From Pseudeuparius sepicola (taxonomy: Eukaryota > Arthropoda > Insecta > Coleoptera > Anthribidae), in the NCBI GenBank assembly GCA_963920635.1, contig OY987298.1, forward strand, positions 120,022,035-120,086,034: a stretch of DNA of 64,000 nt. Direction: 5' to 3'. The position numbers and the translations under genes were made by a program. Positions 47,193 through 59,148 of the stretch are shown one piece after another (the stretch's first letter is position 1; each line of letters begins with the position of its first letter). The notes beneath the pieces were generated by a model. That model was not told where the DNA came from. It made no database searches and saw only the letters and a list, made by a program, of their open reading frames with translations.

Positions 47193-49255
47193 TACTGTGC
47201 AAAGATCGTTCGGTCTTATTAAGAGGCAATATAGGTCATGCGACCTGAAAAATTCTTATGACCTTTATTTTAAAGACCGTGAACTTTGCGCCCGCAGGCA
47301 ACTCGCAAAACCCAGTTTTTGTGGTTTTCTTGGTTTTGATCCTTGTATAGGGATTCCTATAATAATAATTATTAACAGGTCTTTTTTACAGAACGATATA
47401 GTTCTTTTTGAGGGCTTTAGTTTTGTTGCAGGCCTTACGTTTTGCACGCATTTAAGGAAAAGTTCATATGAACGGGGGTCATAAAAAGCTTTCCATTTGA
47501 AATGGAAGCACCGCCGTAAAATTTTTATTTTTCATCCGATTTTAGCCGGATTTTCTTTCTCAAGATAGGCCACAAAAACTACTTTGGTTTCAGATCTAAA
47601 TCTCAATTTTCAAGGCCTACTACCAATTTTTTTCTAGTAATAGATGACGAAAATCATTTAGCGATTTTTTTTTATTTTAAATCCGGCGGCGTTAATCGGG
47701 ATGCCCCAAAATCTCCACATACCAAGTTTGATCAAAAAATATACAGGAAGTTCCACTTTTGCAGAGTGTCAAGCTTGGGGAAAATAGGAATTTTAACGGT
47801 ATCTTGCTAATCAAAAGTGTGCTTTGGAATCGTTCTCTGGGCTATCTCAAAATGCTGAATTTTTATGAAACTTTACACGGGTCAAGATTGCTCTGGAATT
47901 ATTGAAAAAACATTAATAAACACAAAAGTAATTTGTGGCACACTAGCTACCTTAACTCTATGGAGTTACTGACTGGCAGACTTCTATATTTTTAGATTTA
48001 GTTCGTTTATAGTGTCTGGGGCGGTTTTGATGTACTCGATTTGTGACCCGTATAAAGTTCAGTATTTTGAGATAGCAAGGAAAAAGACACTCTGTATATT
48101 TTTGTATTGGATCTTTGCACACCAACACTTTAAGTTCTTCTGTTAACAATTTAATAATTGTTTTGAGGGGATTCCATGGCACATTTGACAAGATGCCTTT
48201 AAAATTCCTATTAGGCCTATTACTATCCCTATTTTTCGACGACCCCCAAATTGGAACTAACTGTAAATTTTTTGTTCAAATTTGATATGTGAGGGTTTTG
48301 TGGTAGGTATCTAGATTAACGTTGTGGTGTCAAATTTAAAATAAAAAATCGCTAAATGATTTTCGCCGTTTTTATTAGAAAAAAATTCGTAGTAGGCCCG
48401 AAATTTTGCACCAAAGTAGAGTTTGGAATAGATTCTATGGGCGTAACAAACTTGTGACCACGCGTACAAATGGCGGATTGTTTGAAAAGCTCCTAGTATT
48501 CATTTACTTACTATTATTATTGTTACCAAATCGTATTTGTTGGCAAAATCCAAAGTTTAATTATGAAAAAGTATGAAATGTGTAATGAAGGTCAGAATTA
48601 AATTGTAAGTCCTGCTAACAAATAACGACTTAATAATACAATTGAAGATTAAAATGCAATTTGTTAATATTAATGTATTAAATATACAGGGTTATTGGTG
48701 ATCCAATACATTCCTTTGGGGATTTGATAGGGGAGGAAGTAAGGAGTAAATTTAATCTTATCTGCATTATGCAAAACTCAATTTTTTTTAAATATTTTTG
48801 ACAACTTTTTATATAAAATTTTCCTATGATCTTAATGTTTCCATAAGATATAGTGTTGGGCAAGTAATCCAATTGAAAAGTTTAAAAAAAGTTCTGTAGA
48901 TTTTTTTGTCTACTAAGAAAAATTTAAATATATAATGCATGTGATACTGGAGTCATTTGAAATAATTCCAAGAGCTTTAGCATTTCTTACTAGCATGCGG
49001 GCTAAACGCGCAAAACCATATTTTCGCCATGACAGGTATTTGGTTATTTCTAATAATCGGGCAGCTGCAACTAATGCTTGAAAAGTAATGTGCAATATTT
49101 TACACTTTTCTTTTGAATTATTTTAAAGTTGAAACGACAGTGTCATTCATTTAGTGTCATATTTTCTTGCTGCTATTTTTTTTTTTCAACTCAAAACATA
49201 AACTATTCGAAAATATTATTCATTGTTCGTAGTAGTGGCGTCAGTAAATGACAAT

Positions 49256-49641
49256 GGAAAAGAGAATTGGTTGGATTTACACCAAATTAACAGATTTCTT
49301 TTATTCTTACATTTGTCGACGTTTCTACGATATTTATTTCGTCATCTTCAGGACACTGGAAGTTAACATATAGATATAAATCTAGTCTTAAATAGTTAAA
49401 CAATAAATTAAATACATTATGACAAGGACTCTGGAGCAGGTACATAACACAGAAACAAAGTAAAAAAGTCCTTGTCATAATGTATTTAATTTATTGTTTA
49501 ACTATTTAACACTAGATTTATATCTATATGTTAACTTCCAGTGTCCTGAAGATGACGAAATAAATATCGTCGAAACGTCGACAAATGTAAAAATAAAAGA
49601 AATCTGTTAATTTGGCGTAAATCCAACCAATTCCCTTTTCC
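49256..49641. repeat. Near-perfect hairpin built from a PLE-type 3' end
   Basis: Arms 49256-49431 and 49467-49641 are inverse copies with few differences; the loop is 35 bp. Each arm contains the CTGAAGA-stem-GAAA motif described below. The 35-bp loop and nearly identical arms suggest a recent inverted duplication. Confidence 0.85.
49546..49580 (+). ncRNA. Hammerhead-like core in PLE 3' end
   Basis: CTGAAGA (49546-49552), stem GACGA/TCGTC (49554-49558, 49567-49571), GAAA (49572-49575), then CGTCGAC. This matches the CUGANGA-stem II-GAAA layout of hammerhead ribozymes known from PLEs. Stems I and III and the cleavage triplet cannot be placed with confidence. Confidence 0.4.
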
Positions 49642-50011
49642 AATATTATTCATATTCACGCCTTATAAATTTTCTTATAGAGGGCAACCAGACATACACT
49701 GTTTCCCATGAGTTCCCATCTTTTTTTTTTAATTTGACATAAATCATAACCTAAATACAAAAAAAACTCTAATTTGATATACAGTTTCTATGGATATCTA
49801 AAATTTTTACGGGGACAAGAGATAGAAATTAATCTAGCCATCTCTATAATGCCCAAAATCGGCGAATAATGCCACTCATGACTTTATTGTCCCAACTTTC
49901 CCTCTCCAGGAACTCTAGTAAGACCTATCTTTAGAAAAAAAAAACGCTAATATCGGATGAAAAATAAAAATTTTGCGAGAGTGCTTCCATTTCAAAAGGG
50001 CCGTTCTGTAT

Positions 50012-50365
50012 GTAAGGTGTTAAATGTTTTATTTATTTCAATTTTTTTGCGGACTCTGCTGCCTCCCACATTAGTCTATTTGTCTCTCGCAGTATTGGGA
50101 ATGTTAATAAAAAACCTTTTTCTCCAAATGTAGCCATTAAAAAAAAACTCGCGTCAAAATAGAGAATTTATATTTTATTTGAAATGGACTGGAATTTACC
50201 TATAGCAACATAGAAAATAGAAGCTTGAAAGATCCAGAATTTGGGATAATGCATCATTTTTCGCGAAATTTTAAATTTAAAAAAGTATTTTGATATATGA
50301 CGAGTAAAGAATACGCTGAAGTAGGTATTTTCGTTTGCTCGACTTATCGAGCGACCAGCATAGGA
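50012..50365. other. Gene-free stretch
   Basis: Nothing recognised. Confidence 0.45.
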
Positions 50366-50369
50366 TTGG

Positions 50370-50535
50370 AGGCAACTGAGGGATGCCGGCAAGCGGCCGA
50401 CCAATTTTCGATCGAGCTCCAATCACATTTTCCGGACTGCCTTTTAATTAAATCCTTTTTATTTATTGCACTGCGAGCCTTACCTATGCACAGCCCGCCT
50501 AGTTAACTGTTTCCAATCATATTAGCCCTATGCGT
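50370..50535 (+). repeat. Dispersed ~165-bp repeat, copy 1 of 3
   Basis: Shares CCAATTTTC(A/G)ATCG, ATTTTCCGGACTGCC, TTTAATTAAA, TTTATTGCACTGCG and GCCTTACCTATG with 54563-54735 and 63322-63500, all in the same orientation. Size suggests a SINE or MITE; no pol III boxes or TIRs are clear. Confidence 0.7.
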
Positions 50536-50539
50536 CAGA

Positions 50540-51728
50540 ATACAAAGCCTTCATTTCTTTTTTCAGTCGTTCTATAATACATATATCTACTTTGATGCCT
50601 TTAACATAAAATGCCATTTCGTTGCAAAGTTCAATCTTTGCGAGTTGGATGGAAACTTTTTTAATTTCAAGCGAGTCCACCCTCTATATTTATGTATTAA
50701 ATATTTGCCAGGCACCAGTGCTAGTAATGCTTTTCCAAGCCAACTGACGGTACAATTTTGATATTTTTTCTCTAATTAGATTATAATTTATTTTGCATAT
50801 TTTGCATATTTTGATTCGCTTTCAATTGCCGCGGCTAGGATCTCATAGCTTTTATAAGACGATTTGCGATTTGCCTTTTTGTATCTGAATAATCTGAGAT
50901 TTACATAACTTTTGATTTAAAACGTCAAGCCGATGCCTTGAACAAATAAAAAAAAATCAATTCCTACACTGATCTATTCCGTGTTTTGTATTCATCTTAA
51001 TATTTCAACCGGAAGAGTCAATAATATTGCTTTTAAAGTAGCGCCGTAATTGGGATTCTGAACGTGAAGTGTCAATTAAATTGAAATCAAACCTAAGTAT
51101 ATAAATTGACACCTAATTATATCTTCCGCGTGCAGGAAGTTAGCGCTGCATCAGCCAAGTACCCGCTGTTTAGAGTCCTCACAATTACCGCTAAGTAAGT
51201 TTGGTTTTATTATCGATCCGTCCGAACTGGATAACTCAAAATGATATAGCATCTAGGCCTGTCGATTAATTTGTTTACTTGAAACGTATTTATATGAGTT
51301 GTTTGTTGGTAGCTAATTAAAATTATTATGGTTCACGTAACCGATATTTAATTGGCTTATACTTGTAAACAAGCCGGCTGTCGGCACGTTCGTTTTGGAA
51401 CGTGTATATAACTGGGGTTTATAATGCGTTTATAATATCGACACTTTTGCTTTGAGGCTTTCCAACTTTGTATAACTAGGTGGAACCGGTAAATTCGTAA
51501 TTAAAAACTTTCATATATTACATAGTTGACAATATGTTGCTTAATACAGTCGTGGCACCAGTACGATATCAAAAGAAGTAATTAGTTTGAAGCGCAGCGA
51601 TTCATAAAATGTAGAAACAACTATATACCGACTGGGTGATGCCCTGACCTGTATTATTGGGAGAGTAGAAGCGATGCTCAGCATTATTGTTATTGTTCGC
51701 AGAATTCGACCGATTATGATCATGATCA
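50540..51728. other. Gene-free stretch
   Basis: No domain or repeat end recognised before the LINE fragment. Confidence 0.45.
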
Positions 51729-52913
51729 GATCAACACAAGATGCTATAACTCACTTAACCTCACGCCTTTATAATAATATCGATAAAGAAACACCCACTC
51801 TTGACATATTTGTTGATCTGGCCAAAGCATTTGATACGGTTAACCATGAGCAACTGCTTTCGACGTTGGAGGACGTGGGAATTAGGGGTGTGGTTATCAA
51901 GCTCTTTAAAAATTATCTGCATAACAGAACGCAATGCGTTCAAATCGGAAACTCCTATAGTAAAACTACACCGGTAAATATTGGTATACCTCAGGGCACT
52001 GTTTTAGGGCCTGTCCTATTTAATTTATATATAAACGACCTATTTAACTTACCGAGCAGTGGTGAAATATTCGGCTTTGCGGAGGACACCGTTGTCCTGT
52101 ATGATACTCCAATATCATGGGAGTACCTGAAAGAAAAAGCAGAAAGGGATTTTGAGATTATCAGTGACTATTTCAACAATAGATTACTTACCCTAAATGT
52201 GCAGAAAACAAGATTTGTTCCCTTTACCCGCTACGCTAATAATCTTCCTAGATTTAACATATTGTCGATTAATCTAGGAGACAGTAAATACAAAATATAT
52301 GGAGATAGACAGGCCAAGTATCTGGGTGTCCAGGTGGATTGTCACATGCGCTGGGACATACATATAGCTAAGTTGGTGAAAAAGCTGAGATCACTGCTCT
52401 ATCGATTTAGGGTTTTTAAAAAATTTTGTACTGAAAATCAACTAGTTAAGGTGTACTATGCTCTCATACAATCGCACATTAACTATGGTATAATAGCTTG
52501 GGGAGGCGCGTCTAACTGTTACCTGGACTAACTGGAGGTGATACAGAAATGGTTTTTAAAAATAATGCTCAATAAACCTCGCATTTTTCCATCCGACGAA
52601 CTCGTCCAGACTTATAAAATACTCCGCATTAAACAAGTTTTTTGTGAGCAACTACTCCTGTTCTTGTATAAGGAAAAGCATAGGGTACAAGCTAAAGATC
52701 ACATTTATGAAACAAGATGCAAAGCTAAAAATATATTGGTAGGTACCCTTTTGCTGCAAACATATAGGTCAAAGATGTCATATATTTTTGGCCCCCAAAT
52801 TATATAATCAGTTACCTAACAATATTAAGGAGGCATCAACTTTAAGTATTTATAAAAGAAATGTACGAAAATGGCTTCTCTCAACACCCCAAGAAATGTT
52901 TAAAGAATTCTAA
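51729..52913 (+). pseudogene. LINE reverse transcriptase, C-terminal half
   Basis: Motifs in order: FVDLAKAFDTVNHEQLL, GIPQGTVLGPVLFNLYINDL, the catalytic box FAEDTVVLY (52076-52102) with glutamate in place of the first aspartate, KTRFVPF, and KYLGVQVDCHMRWDIHI. A TAA at 52529-52531 interrupts the frame just before LEVIQKWFLK, and a frameshift in the C-run near 52790 precedes APKLYNQLPNNIKEAS. The last stop is at 52911-52913. The truncated start has no natural ATG. Confidence 0.85.
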
Positions 52914-53175
52914 TTTGTGTTTGTCGTTTTGTATTAATCTCTTCCGATTAACAAACTGAATATGTCTGTTATTACCTACTTGTCGTGTTTACCCAATCTG
53001 AGACTATTAAATATTGATATAAACCAGACCAAAACCCGGATGTAGTAATTTTGCCACGCACAGGGTTTACCCTCAGTGGCCTTCGCTGCGTTTATTTTAC
53101 ATTGTCATTATTTATATGTTTTGTCTACTTGTCTGTAAATAAATGCTATATTATTATTATTATTATTATTATCAT
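51729..53175 (+). mobile_element. 5'-truncated LINE (Jockey/CR1-like) with (ATT)n tail
   Basis: RT coding sequence starts abruptly at STQDAITHL, and the element ends in a 3' UTR, AATAAA near 53142 and a (TTA)n tail (53149-53173). The simple-repeat tail in place of poly(A) resembles that of the second LINE at 59.4 kb. 5' truncation is the norm for LINE copies. Target duplications were not identified. Confidence 0.8.
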
Positions 53176-54045
53176 ACATAGTTTTTCTCTTCCTTACTGG
53201 TAGGTTTTTAAAGCATTTCCTTGGTACCTTTTGAATCCTGCCTCTCAACCAACAAAACAAAATTGTACAAGTTAGCAAATTCTCACGTGCGATAAAAATC
53301 TATTTATTATAATATACCATCCTATTTTAAACTGTTACTGGTTTAATTCCTTTGTAGTGGCAAAACCTCCAAGACCAAACGCACACAAGAAAAAAAATAG
53401 TTAAGACAAAAATGCCTGTAACACTGAACAAAGGATTATAAAAATATATATTGGCTATGATTAGGAAGAAACACGAATTATCTAAAAGAAAAACATGGTG
53501 TCAGTGGCACCATTAAAGAAAATTTAGAGATATTCGGATATGTATAATATGGATAGTGATTGCATTCATTTGCATTCGCGTAAAGCTCTCAGTAGCTTGA
53601 CGCATTTGGCAGCGCAATTGGAAGCGCGTCAGTCCCTGATCTTTGTGCGTATTACCAGAGTAGAAACTTAATTATAAGTTTACTTAACGTACCATTTTCT
53701 TTTCTAACTTTGTAACGATTTTGATAGCTCCCCAAGTAACACCAAATACCATTGTTGCCCACGACTCCAGCTTCCGAACAGAGTGCACCATACTGTGGAT
53801 GTAGATCGAGTAATAGGAAATTTTCTATTTCTAAAGTTACGTCACAAATGTAGACCCCATAGTTTTATTTAACATTTTATGTCTATTATTTACTTGTTCG
53901 CGATATAGCATTTTTTAGGAAACGAAGTTTGTACTTTTAGGGAACGTTTATTGGTTATTTTTTGGGGTCTTTGGGATCAAGGAATAAAATTTTTGCATTC
54001 TTTTGGACAAGCCAAGTGGTGAAATGATGTGAAAGTATAAATACC
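53176..54045. other. Gene-free stretch
   Basis: Nothing recognised. Confidence 0.45.
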
Positions 54046-54047
54046 TA

Positions 54048-54364
54048 AAGTCTATCCAAGTTACAGAGGCAGTGGATCAAAACATTGGCCACCACGTTAC
54101 GTATTCTCTTATTGGTCTGGCCGTCATAAAATGTCAAGTGTTTACGCGGCGAGCAGAATGCAGGGCCGGCTCTTCCCTCAGTCGAGTTTTCTGCATATTT
54201 TAGATCGGATCGCGAGCAGTATATTCTGTAAATTTATTTTGCTACTTAATTTAAGGAAAATACAAGCCACTGGGAATATCATATTAGTCAGACCCTGTTA
54301 ATCGATCGCAATGCGGTCATGTGACTTTGTTTATATCTACTGCCGCTGTAACTTGGATAGACTT
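54048..54364. mobile_element. 317-bp MITE with 26-bp TIRs
   Basis: AAGTCTATCCAAGTTACAG followed by (A/C)GGCAGT at 54048-54073 and its inverse at 54339-54364 differ at one base. TTAA lies at the right junction and CTAAAG at the left. Superfamily not assigned. Confidence 0.7.
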
Positions 54365-54562
54365 AAGTGTATCATACTATTATCGGCACTGACTTTTTTC
54401 TTGTGAAGGTATCTGGCCAGCCACAAGACAAAACAGGTATTTTGTGGACCCGATACTATAGCTATATTGTCGGTTCGACGCGACGTTAAAAACCAAAACA
54501 AAACAATGTGGCCAGCGTTCCAAGCAATTTCTATCAAGCAAGCGAGAGTGGGAGCGGCGGCG

Positions 54563-54735
54563 GGTCAACTCAGAGATGCTGGCAAGCGGCCGTCCAATTT
54601 TCAATCGGGCTCCAGTAATCAGATTTTCCGGACTGCCCTTTAATTAAAACCTTTATCTTTATTGCACTGCGGGCCTTACCTATGCGCAGCCCGTGTAGTT
54701 CACTGGGTCCAATCAGATTATCCCCAGGCGTCCGA
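54563..54735 (+). repeat. Dispersed ~165-bp repeat, copy 2 of 3
   Basis: Best-preserved copy: GGCAAGCGGCCGTCC, AATTTTCAATCGGGC, CAGATTTTCCGGACTGCC and GCGGGCCTTACCTATG. Confidence 0.7.
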
Positions 54736-54759
54736 TTAGAGTTGCTTAATTTCTATTTT

Positions 54760-55355
54760 CGTCTGCCTAAAATTCCATTTAACGTACCTAGTACCTACTC
54801 AGTGTTAAGTGACCTATATGGTGTTAAATGACATTTGGCAGCGGATTTTTAGTCACGGGCTGAAGTTAGCAGCAGTTGTCAGAGCTAGAGCCAGTACGAA
54901 TCTAGTACATGTTTGCATTCCTTTTGCAAAAATACATTTTTGATCATTGTTATTTTAGTACGTTTTTGCAAGTTGCAAGGTTCAAGGTAATATTTATTTG
55001 CTTTTGATTGGATTTCGGTGGGTTTGACTAACAGCAAAACATGGCAATAAACGAAATAATAATAATTGCCACCGCTCGCCCGCACAAGCATTTGGTTGCT
55101 TCTGGGGTACCCTTCGAGTCTGTATTGTAAGGGTGAGAATTATTATTATCACTATTCCATTTCTCCAACCATTATTTTTTTAATTTTAATGTATTTTGGC
55201 TATAACCTTGACAGGTGGCGCTGTCAGTCAGAAATGTCACAATGATTATTGTCTATCTGAGTACTCCAACGACTCCAATGCTTTGTTTATCAATGACCAT
55301 TACTAGTTCATTAGTAGGTATTTTTTTTAAATGCCTTGGAGACAATTTAAGGTAT
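54760..55355. other. Gene-free stretch
   Basis: Nothing recognised. Confidence 0.45.
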
Positions 55356-55364
55356 CTTCTGTGG

Positions 55365-56072
55365 TAGGGTTTCATCAAGTCAAGTAGCCTGACATTTTAA
55401 CAAATAACTTGACTTGGCTTGAAAATCATGCTTTTGACAAATTAAATATTTGACTTGACTTGATATTGGAAAATTACTACTTAACTTGAACTTGACTTTA
55501 TTTCAAGTCAAGTCAAGTAGCTTGAATATCAAGTCAAGCCATGAATCTCTAAAATTGGCAATAAAATAAAATTTACTTTTACTTGTGAACATGTTTATTT
55601 TATTATTAACACACAAAATAAGAACCAAGTTTCTGAGAAAAATGTTTATATACTAAGAAAAAAAAGTGCTTTGAACGGTGTTAACGTGAAACAAATAGAA
55701 GTTTTTGTTGTCTATGTTACACAGACACAGACAAACATATAGAAGTTTTTGTTGTTACACAGACTATACACATAGTTTTGGTACGGACTTAAAATAGTTT
55801 ATTTTTGTTCTTTCCTAGTTTTTCAAAAAAAAATTGTACAATGCAAAGGTTTATTACTAGTATTTACCTAACTGTCCTAACTGATAATAAAATTTGAAAT
55901 TGATAAAAAATCAAGTAATCAAGTAGCTTCAAGAAAAACTTGATTTTTCAATTACTTGAGAAATAAATACTTGACTTGACTTGATATTGGAAAATTACTA
56001 CTTGACTTAAACTCGGCTTGATTTCAAGTCAAGTCAAGTAGCTTAAATATCAAGTCAAGCCATGAATCTCTA
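55365..56072. mobile_element. 708-bp non-autonomous hAT element
   Basis: An 8-bp target duplication TTCTGTGG (55357-55364, 56073-56080) flanks ends TAGGGTTTCAT and the inverse of TAGAGATTCAT. CAAGTC/GACTTG motifs are dense near both ends, as hAT subterminal repeats often are. The last ~104 bp (55969-56072) are also present in direct orientation inside the element at 55450-55553. No transposase is encoded. Confidence 0.83.
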
Positions 56073-56080
56073 TTCTGTGG

Positions 56081-56480
56081 TAAGAAGCTACAAATGACAT
56101 GTGCTAAATGTTTTATGGTTACAGGATAACCTTTATGAACATTTAATAAATTATTAAAATTCCTGCGCTGATTCTATACAGGGTATAACTAAAATGCTTT
56201 TATATATTTTAGTGAGCGATTTTACGCCGCAAATCGATAAAAAAGGTTTCAAATTGAAGTAAAACGGCTTAAGCGATTTTGTTAAAATTTGATTACGTAT
56301 ACAGCCAAGCAAATAATGATATTAAATAAGGATGGTTTTTGAACCTCTAAATATAAATCAAAAGGGATATTTTTGTGGCATATCGGGTAAAGTTGTAACA
56401 CGGCGCTGAAGTCTCCTACATCTCACCGCTACTCACTAATAGTCAGTTGGATTAAATGCCACCTATATAGCCGATGGAAC
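56081..56480. other. Gene-free stretch
   Basis: An orphan ATACAGGGTATAAC end lies at about 56175; its partner is not found. Confidence 0.4.
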
Positions 56481-56487
56481 CCTTTAT

Positions 56488-56546
56488 GCCCCGGTAACTT
56501 AGATGGTTAAGTGCCTACGACCCCAGTAGGAGTCTTTTTTTTTTTT
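56488..56546 (+). repeat. tRNA 5'-half-like sequence with T-run (SINE head?)
   Basis: GCCCCGG acceptor-like bases, the box-A-like TAACTTAGATGG, and a 5-bp anticodon-like stem CCTAC/GTAGG around a 7-base loop GACCCCA, followed by a run of 13 T. Loop position 33 is A, not T, and the T-arm is missing, so it is not a working tRNA. A tRNA-derived SINE fragment is the likely source. Confidence 0.4.
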
Positions 56547-56549
56547 CAA

Positions 56550-57226
56550 CTGATTATCGTTTATCTGCCACGAAAACATCCCTCTTCAATAATAATAAAT
56601 AATATTTGTAGTAGACGTGTTTATTTAGGTACATTATTATCAGTGCAATACAACATGGGAATCAAAGTGGGTGTTCGCACAATAATAGGCAGGTGTTAGT
56701 TAACAGCTGTACTTATGTAACCAGTTAGGAAAAGTGTGATTGTGTGTAACGAACGAAAAGAGTTTCCGAAATATCACGAGAGTTGCGCAAGATCATATTT
56801 TCTAATTGGAAAGGAATAAAGTAAAGGAATAATTCCTTTACTCATTGGTGTTCTCTAATTTACTATTTATAAATTTTGATAATAAATTTAATTTTAATCT
56901 AATTTTAGTAAGATATAGGAGATCACGTTTTTTTTTTATTTTTACAAACCTATTATACCTATCCAGAAAAAAATAGTTTTCTTTATCTAAATAACAAAGT
57001 TTTGTGTATTCTTGAAAATCTACAATTTTTTTTCCCGAAAATCAACTATGGGATGTGAATATGGGCGCCGTTACATAGGGGCAAGGAAAGCAGCAGCCTC
57101 TTGGATTTTTTGACGAAAATAAAAATTTCTATGTGTTCATATCGAAAATATCCCAAACGCAGAATATACTACATTGATTCATTGACTGAATAGGTATAAA
57201 GTGGAAAATATTCATGTAATAATGTG
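56550..57226. other. Gene-free stretch
   Basis: Nothing recognised apart from a short hairpin TAAAGGAATAATTCCTTTA near 56823. Confidence 0.45.
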
Positions 57227-57228
57227 TA

Positions 57229-58974
57229 GGGGAGAGCGGTGACGGTTGTAACGGCGAACAACATGCCTAATATATGGGTTATGCGTGTTGAGCCACCCGC
57301 CACCCGTTAATGACCAGATCTTTTCGAAACTCGAAGTTTCAATTTGTATCTTTTTTTGTAAATAGTTCCTATAGAATTATTTATTTTATGTGTAGTCAAA
57401 TTATAGCAAAAAAAATCAGCGTAAATTTGACTGGGAAATCAAGTATTTAGAACGCTTAAAGTTGAAGGTTACAAGGTTTTTTTAATTCACACATAGGAAG
57501 TCTGTTGGTTGGTATAGGTTGTAACATAAAGAGAGGTAGCGGTTGTAACAACAACAAAATCTTACACCAATTTTTACAAATTTTATTGTTTTAAACTTGA
57601 AAAGAAGGCAGAGAACAGCTAATACCTCAAGAAGTTTAAGAAGAAGCTGCAAATAAAGTTATATGTGCCAATATATCTGTAAGAGCTGCACAAAGGCAGT
57701 ATGGAATTTGTCACGTTTCTCTGCATCGTTAAGTTTTAATCTTTAAGAAATAATACGAAGCCGCATGTTGGGTACTGGGCCCACAACAAAGTATTTTTGT
57801 ATAGCAGGAAGAAGAATTAGGCAGGTAGGTACTTGCAAAAAGCAGCCAATTTGTATTTCGGTCTTTCTACTAAAGGAATGAGAAAACTTGGGTATCAGTT
57901 CGCGTCTGAAAATGAAATAGAATAAGTATCTTAAAACCTAGGGCTAGGATACACCTCAAATGGCCCGTAGAGATTGGCTTACAGCCTTTCTGGGTAATGA
58001 ATTTTAATAAAGAAAATTTTCGGTAATTTTTTGATGGTCCACCTCGATGATATGGAACTGCCAACAAGAGTTGCTGGATGAAGTAAGACGAGTGCTGTTT
58101 GTTAAACATTTTGCGAATTATGCTAAGCCGTCCGAAAGCAATAAGGTGCTCCTTATTTTAGATTAGACAATCATTCTTCCCACCTATCCCTTTCCGTAAT
58201 CGATTTCTGTCGAAACAATTTCATAACACGTTTAACCTTTCCTCCCCATACTTCCCACAGGCTACAACCGCTTGATCCTAGAGTATTTGGGTCATTCAAA
58301 AGATCTTACAATAATGATTGTGAGTATTGTGACAACTGGATGAGAAACAACCCCGGAAAGAAACAGTCCAATCTGCAAGCCTCCCCTCTTTAAATCCTTA
58401 AAAGTTTTGGGCCAGTTTACTACACCAACTTTCCCAAAAACTAAAAAAATATATCTATTTTACCCCATAGTAAGCCAAATTATATTCCTGAACAAATAAG
58501 ACCCTTACCAACGGCGACTTTAGCAAACCAAAACGGTTCGGAAGACAAAAACCATATACTAGCTGGCACTCCAGAGAAGCTATTATTAGAACAACCTTTT
58601 AATAAAAAGAAAACGGATTCGATTAAAAAGACATCATGAGAGAGAAAAGAGAGAAATAGTGAATCGTCAACATATGAAAAAGTATATACGATCTGCTTAG
58701 TGTTTTGTGGTTCGTACAAAACCAGCTCCGAAGGCTGGTTACAGTGTAGACAATGTAGAGAATGGGCTCATTCTAAAGGTGCCCATGTAAATGTGTCAAA
58801 CGTAGCCTTTTATTGTCGTAAAAAAATTATATATATTTTCAAAACTTAAAAAATACCAAGCGACTTCTAACATTACACAGCATTCCTGGAAGCAGAATCA
58901 TTTATCTCAAGACTCAACACTAGGGCTACAAAAAATCAAATCTAATTTCTGTTACAACCGTCACCGCTCTCCCC
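57229..58974 (+). mobile_element. Fossil pogo/Tigger-type DNA transposon
   Basis: Perfect 24-bp TIRs starting GGGGAGAGCGGTGACGG lie at 57229-57252 and 58951-58974, flanked by TA (57227-57228, 58975-58976). The interior codes for a decayed pogo transposase on the plus strand. A partial copy of the TIR-like sequence (GGTAGCGGTTGTAAC) recurs near 57535. The length (1746 bp) suits a full-length pogo element that has lost parts of its gene. Confidence 0.88.
57613..58825 (+). pseudogene. Pogo transposase (CENP-B/DDE type), decayed
   Basis: Read piecewise: a psq-type helix-turn-helix (EQLIPQEV, then EEAANKVICANISVRAAQRQ), a CENP-B-like part (KAANLYFGLSTKGMRKLGYQ, FASENEIE, MARRDWLTAFLG), DDE core traces (HFANYAKPSESNKVLLILD near 58115-58175 and PPHTSHRLQPLDPRVFGSFK near 58235-58305), and a C-terminal PHD-like finger (CLVFCGSYKTSSEGWLQCRQ, CREWAHSKGAHVNVSNVAFYC) with glycine for one zinc cysteine. 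At least five frame changes or stops are needed. Order and spacing match pogo transposases. Confidence 0.8.
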
Positions 58975-59077
58975 TAGCTACCTACCACCAATACCACGAG
59001 ACCTGGCCTGGCTGTAGATAATTTAAGGATTCAAACCCCCTACATTGAGAAAAAAAGAGGAAAACATACACCATGAT

Positions 59078-59148
<71 letters not shown>

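Larger units (their letters stand above)
47500..50010. repeat. Diverged inverted-repeat cluster
   Basis: 47612-47670 (CTACTACCAATTTTTTTCTAG, then AAAATCATTTAGCGATTTTT) recurs inverted at 48345-48400. 47500-47550 (ATGGAAGCAC...TTTTCATCCGAT) recurs inverted at about 49945-50010. 47630-47840 is also related to 21260-21440 inside another element. The structure is old and broken by later insertions. Confidence 0.5.

Noticed and set aside
56488..56546. tRNA gene
   Set aside because: Only the 5' half is tRNA-like; the T-arm and acceptor 3' strand are missing and position 33 is not T. Listed as a possible SINE head instead.
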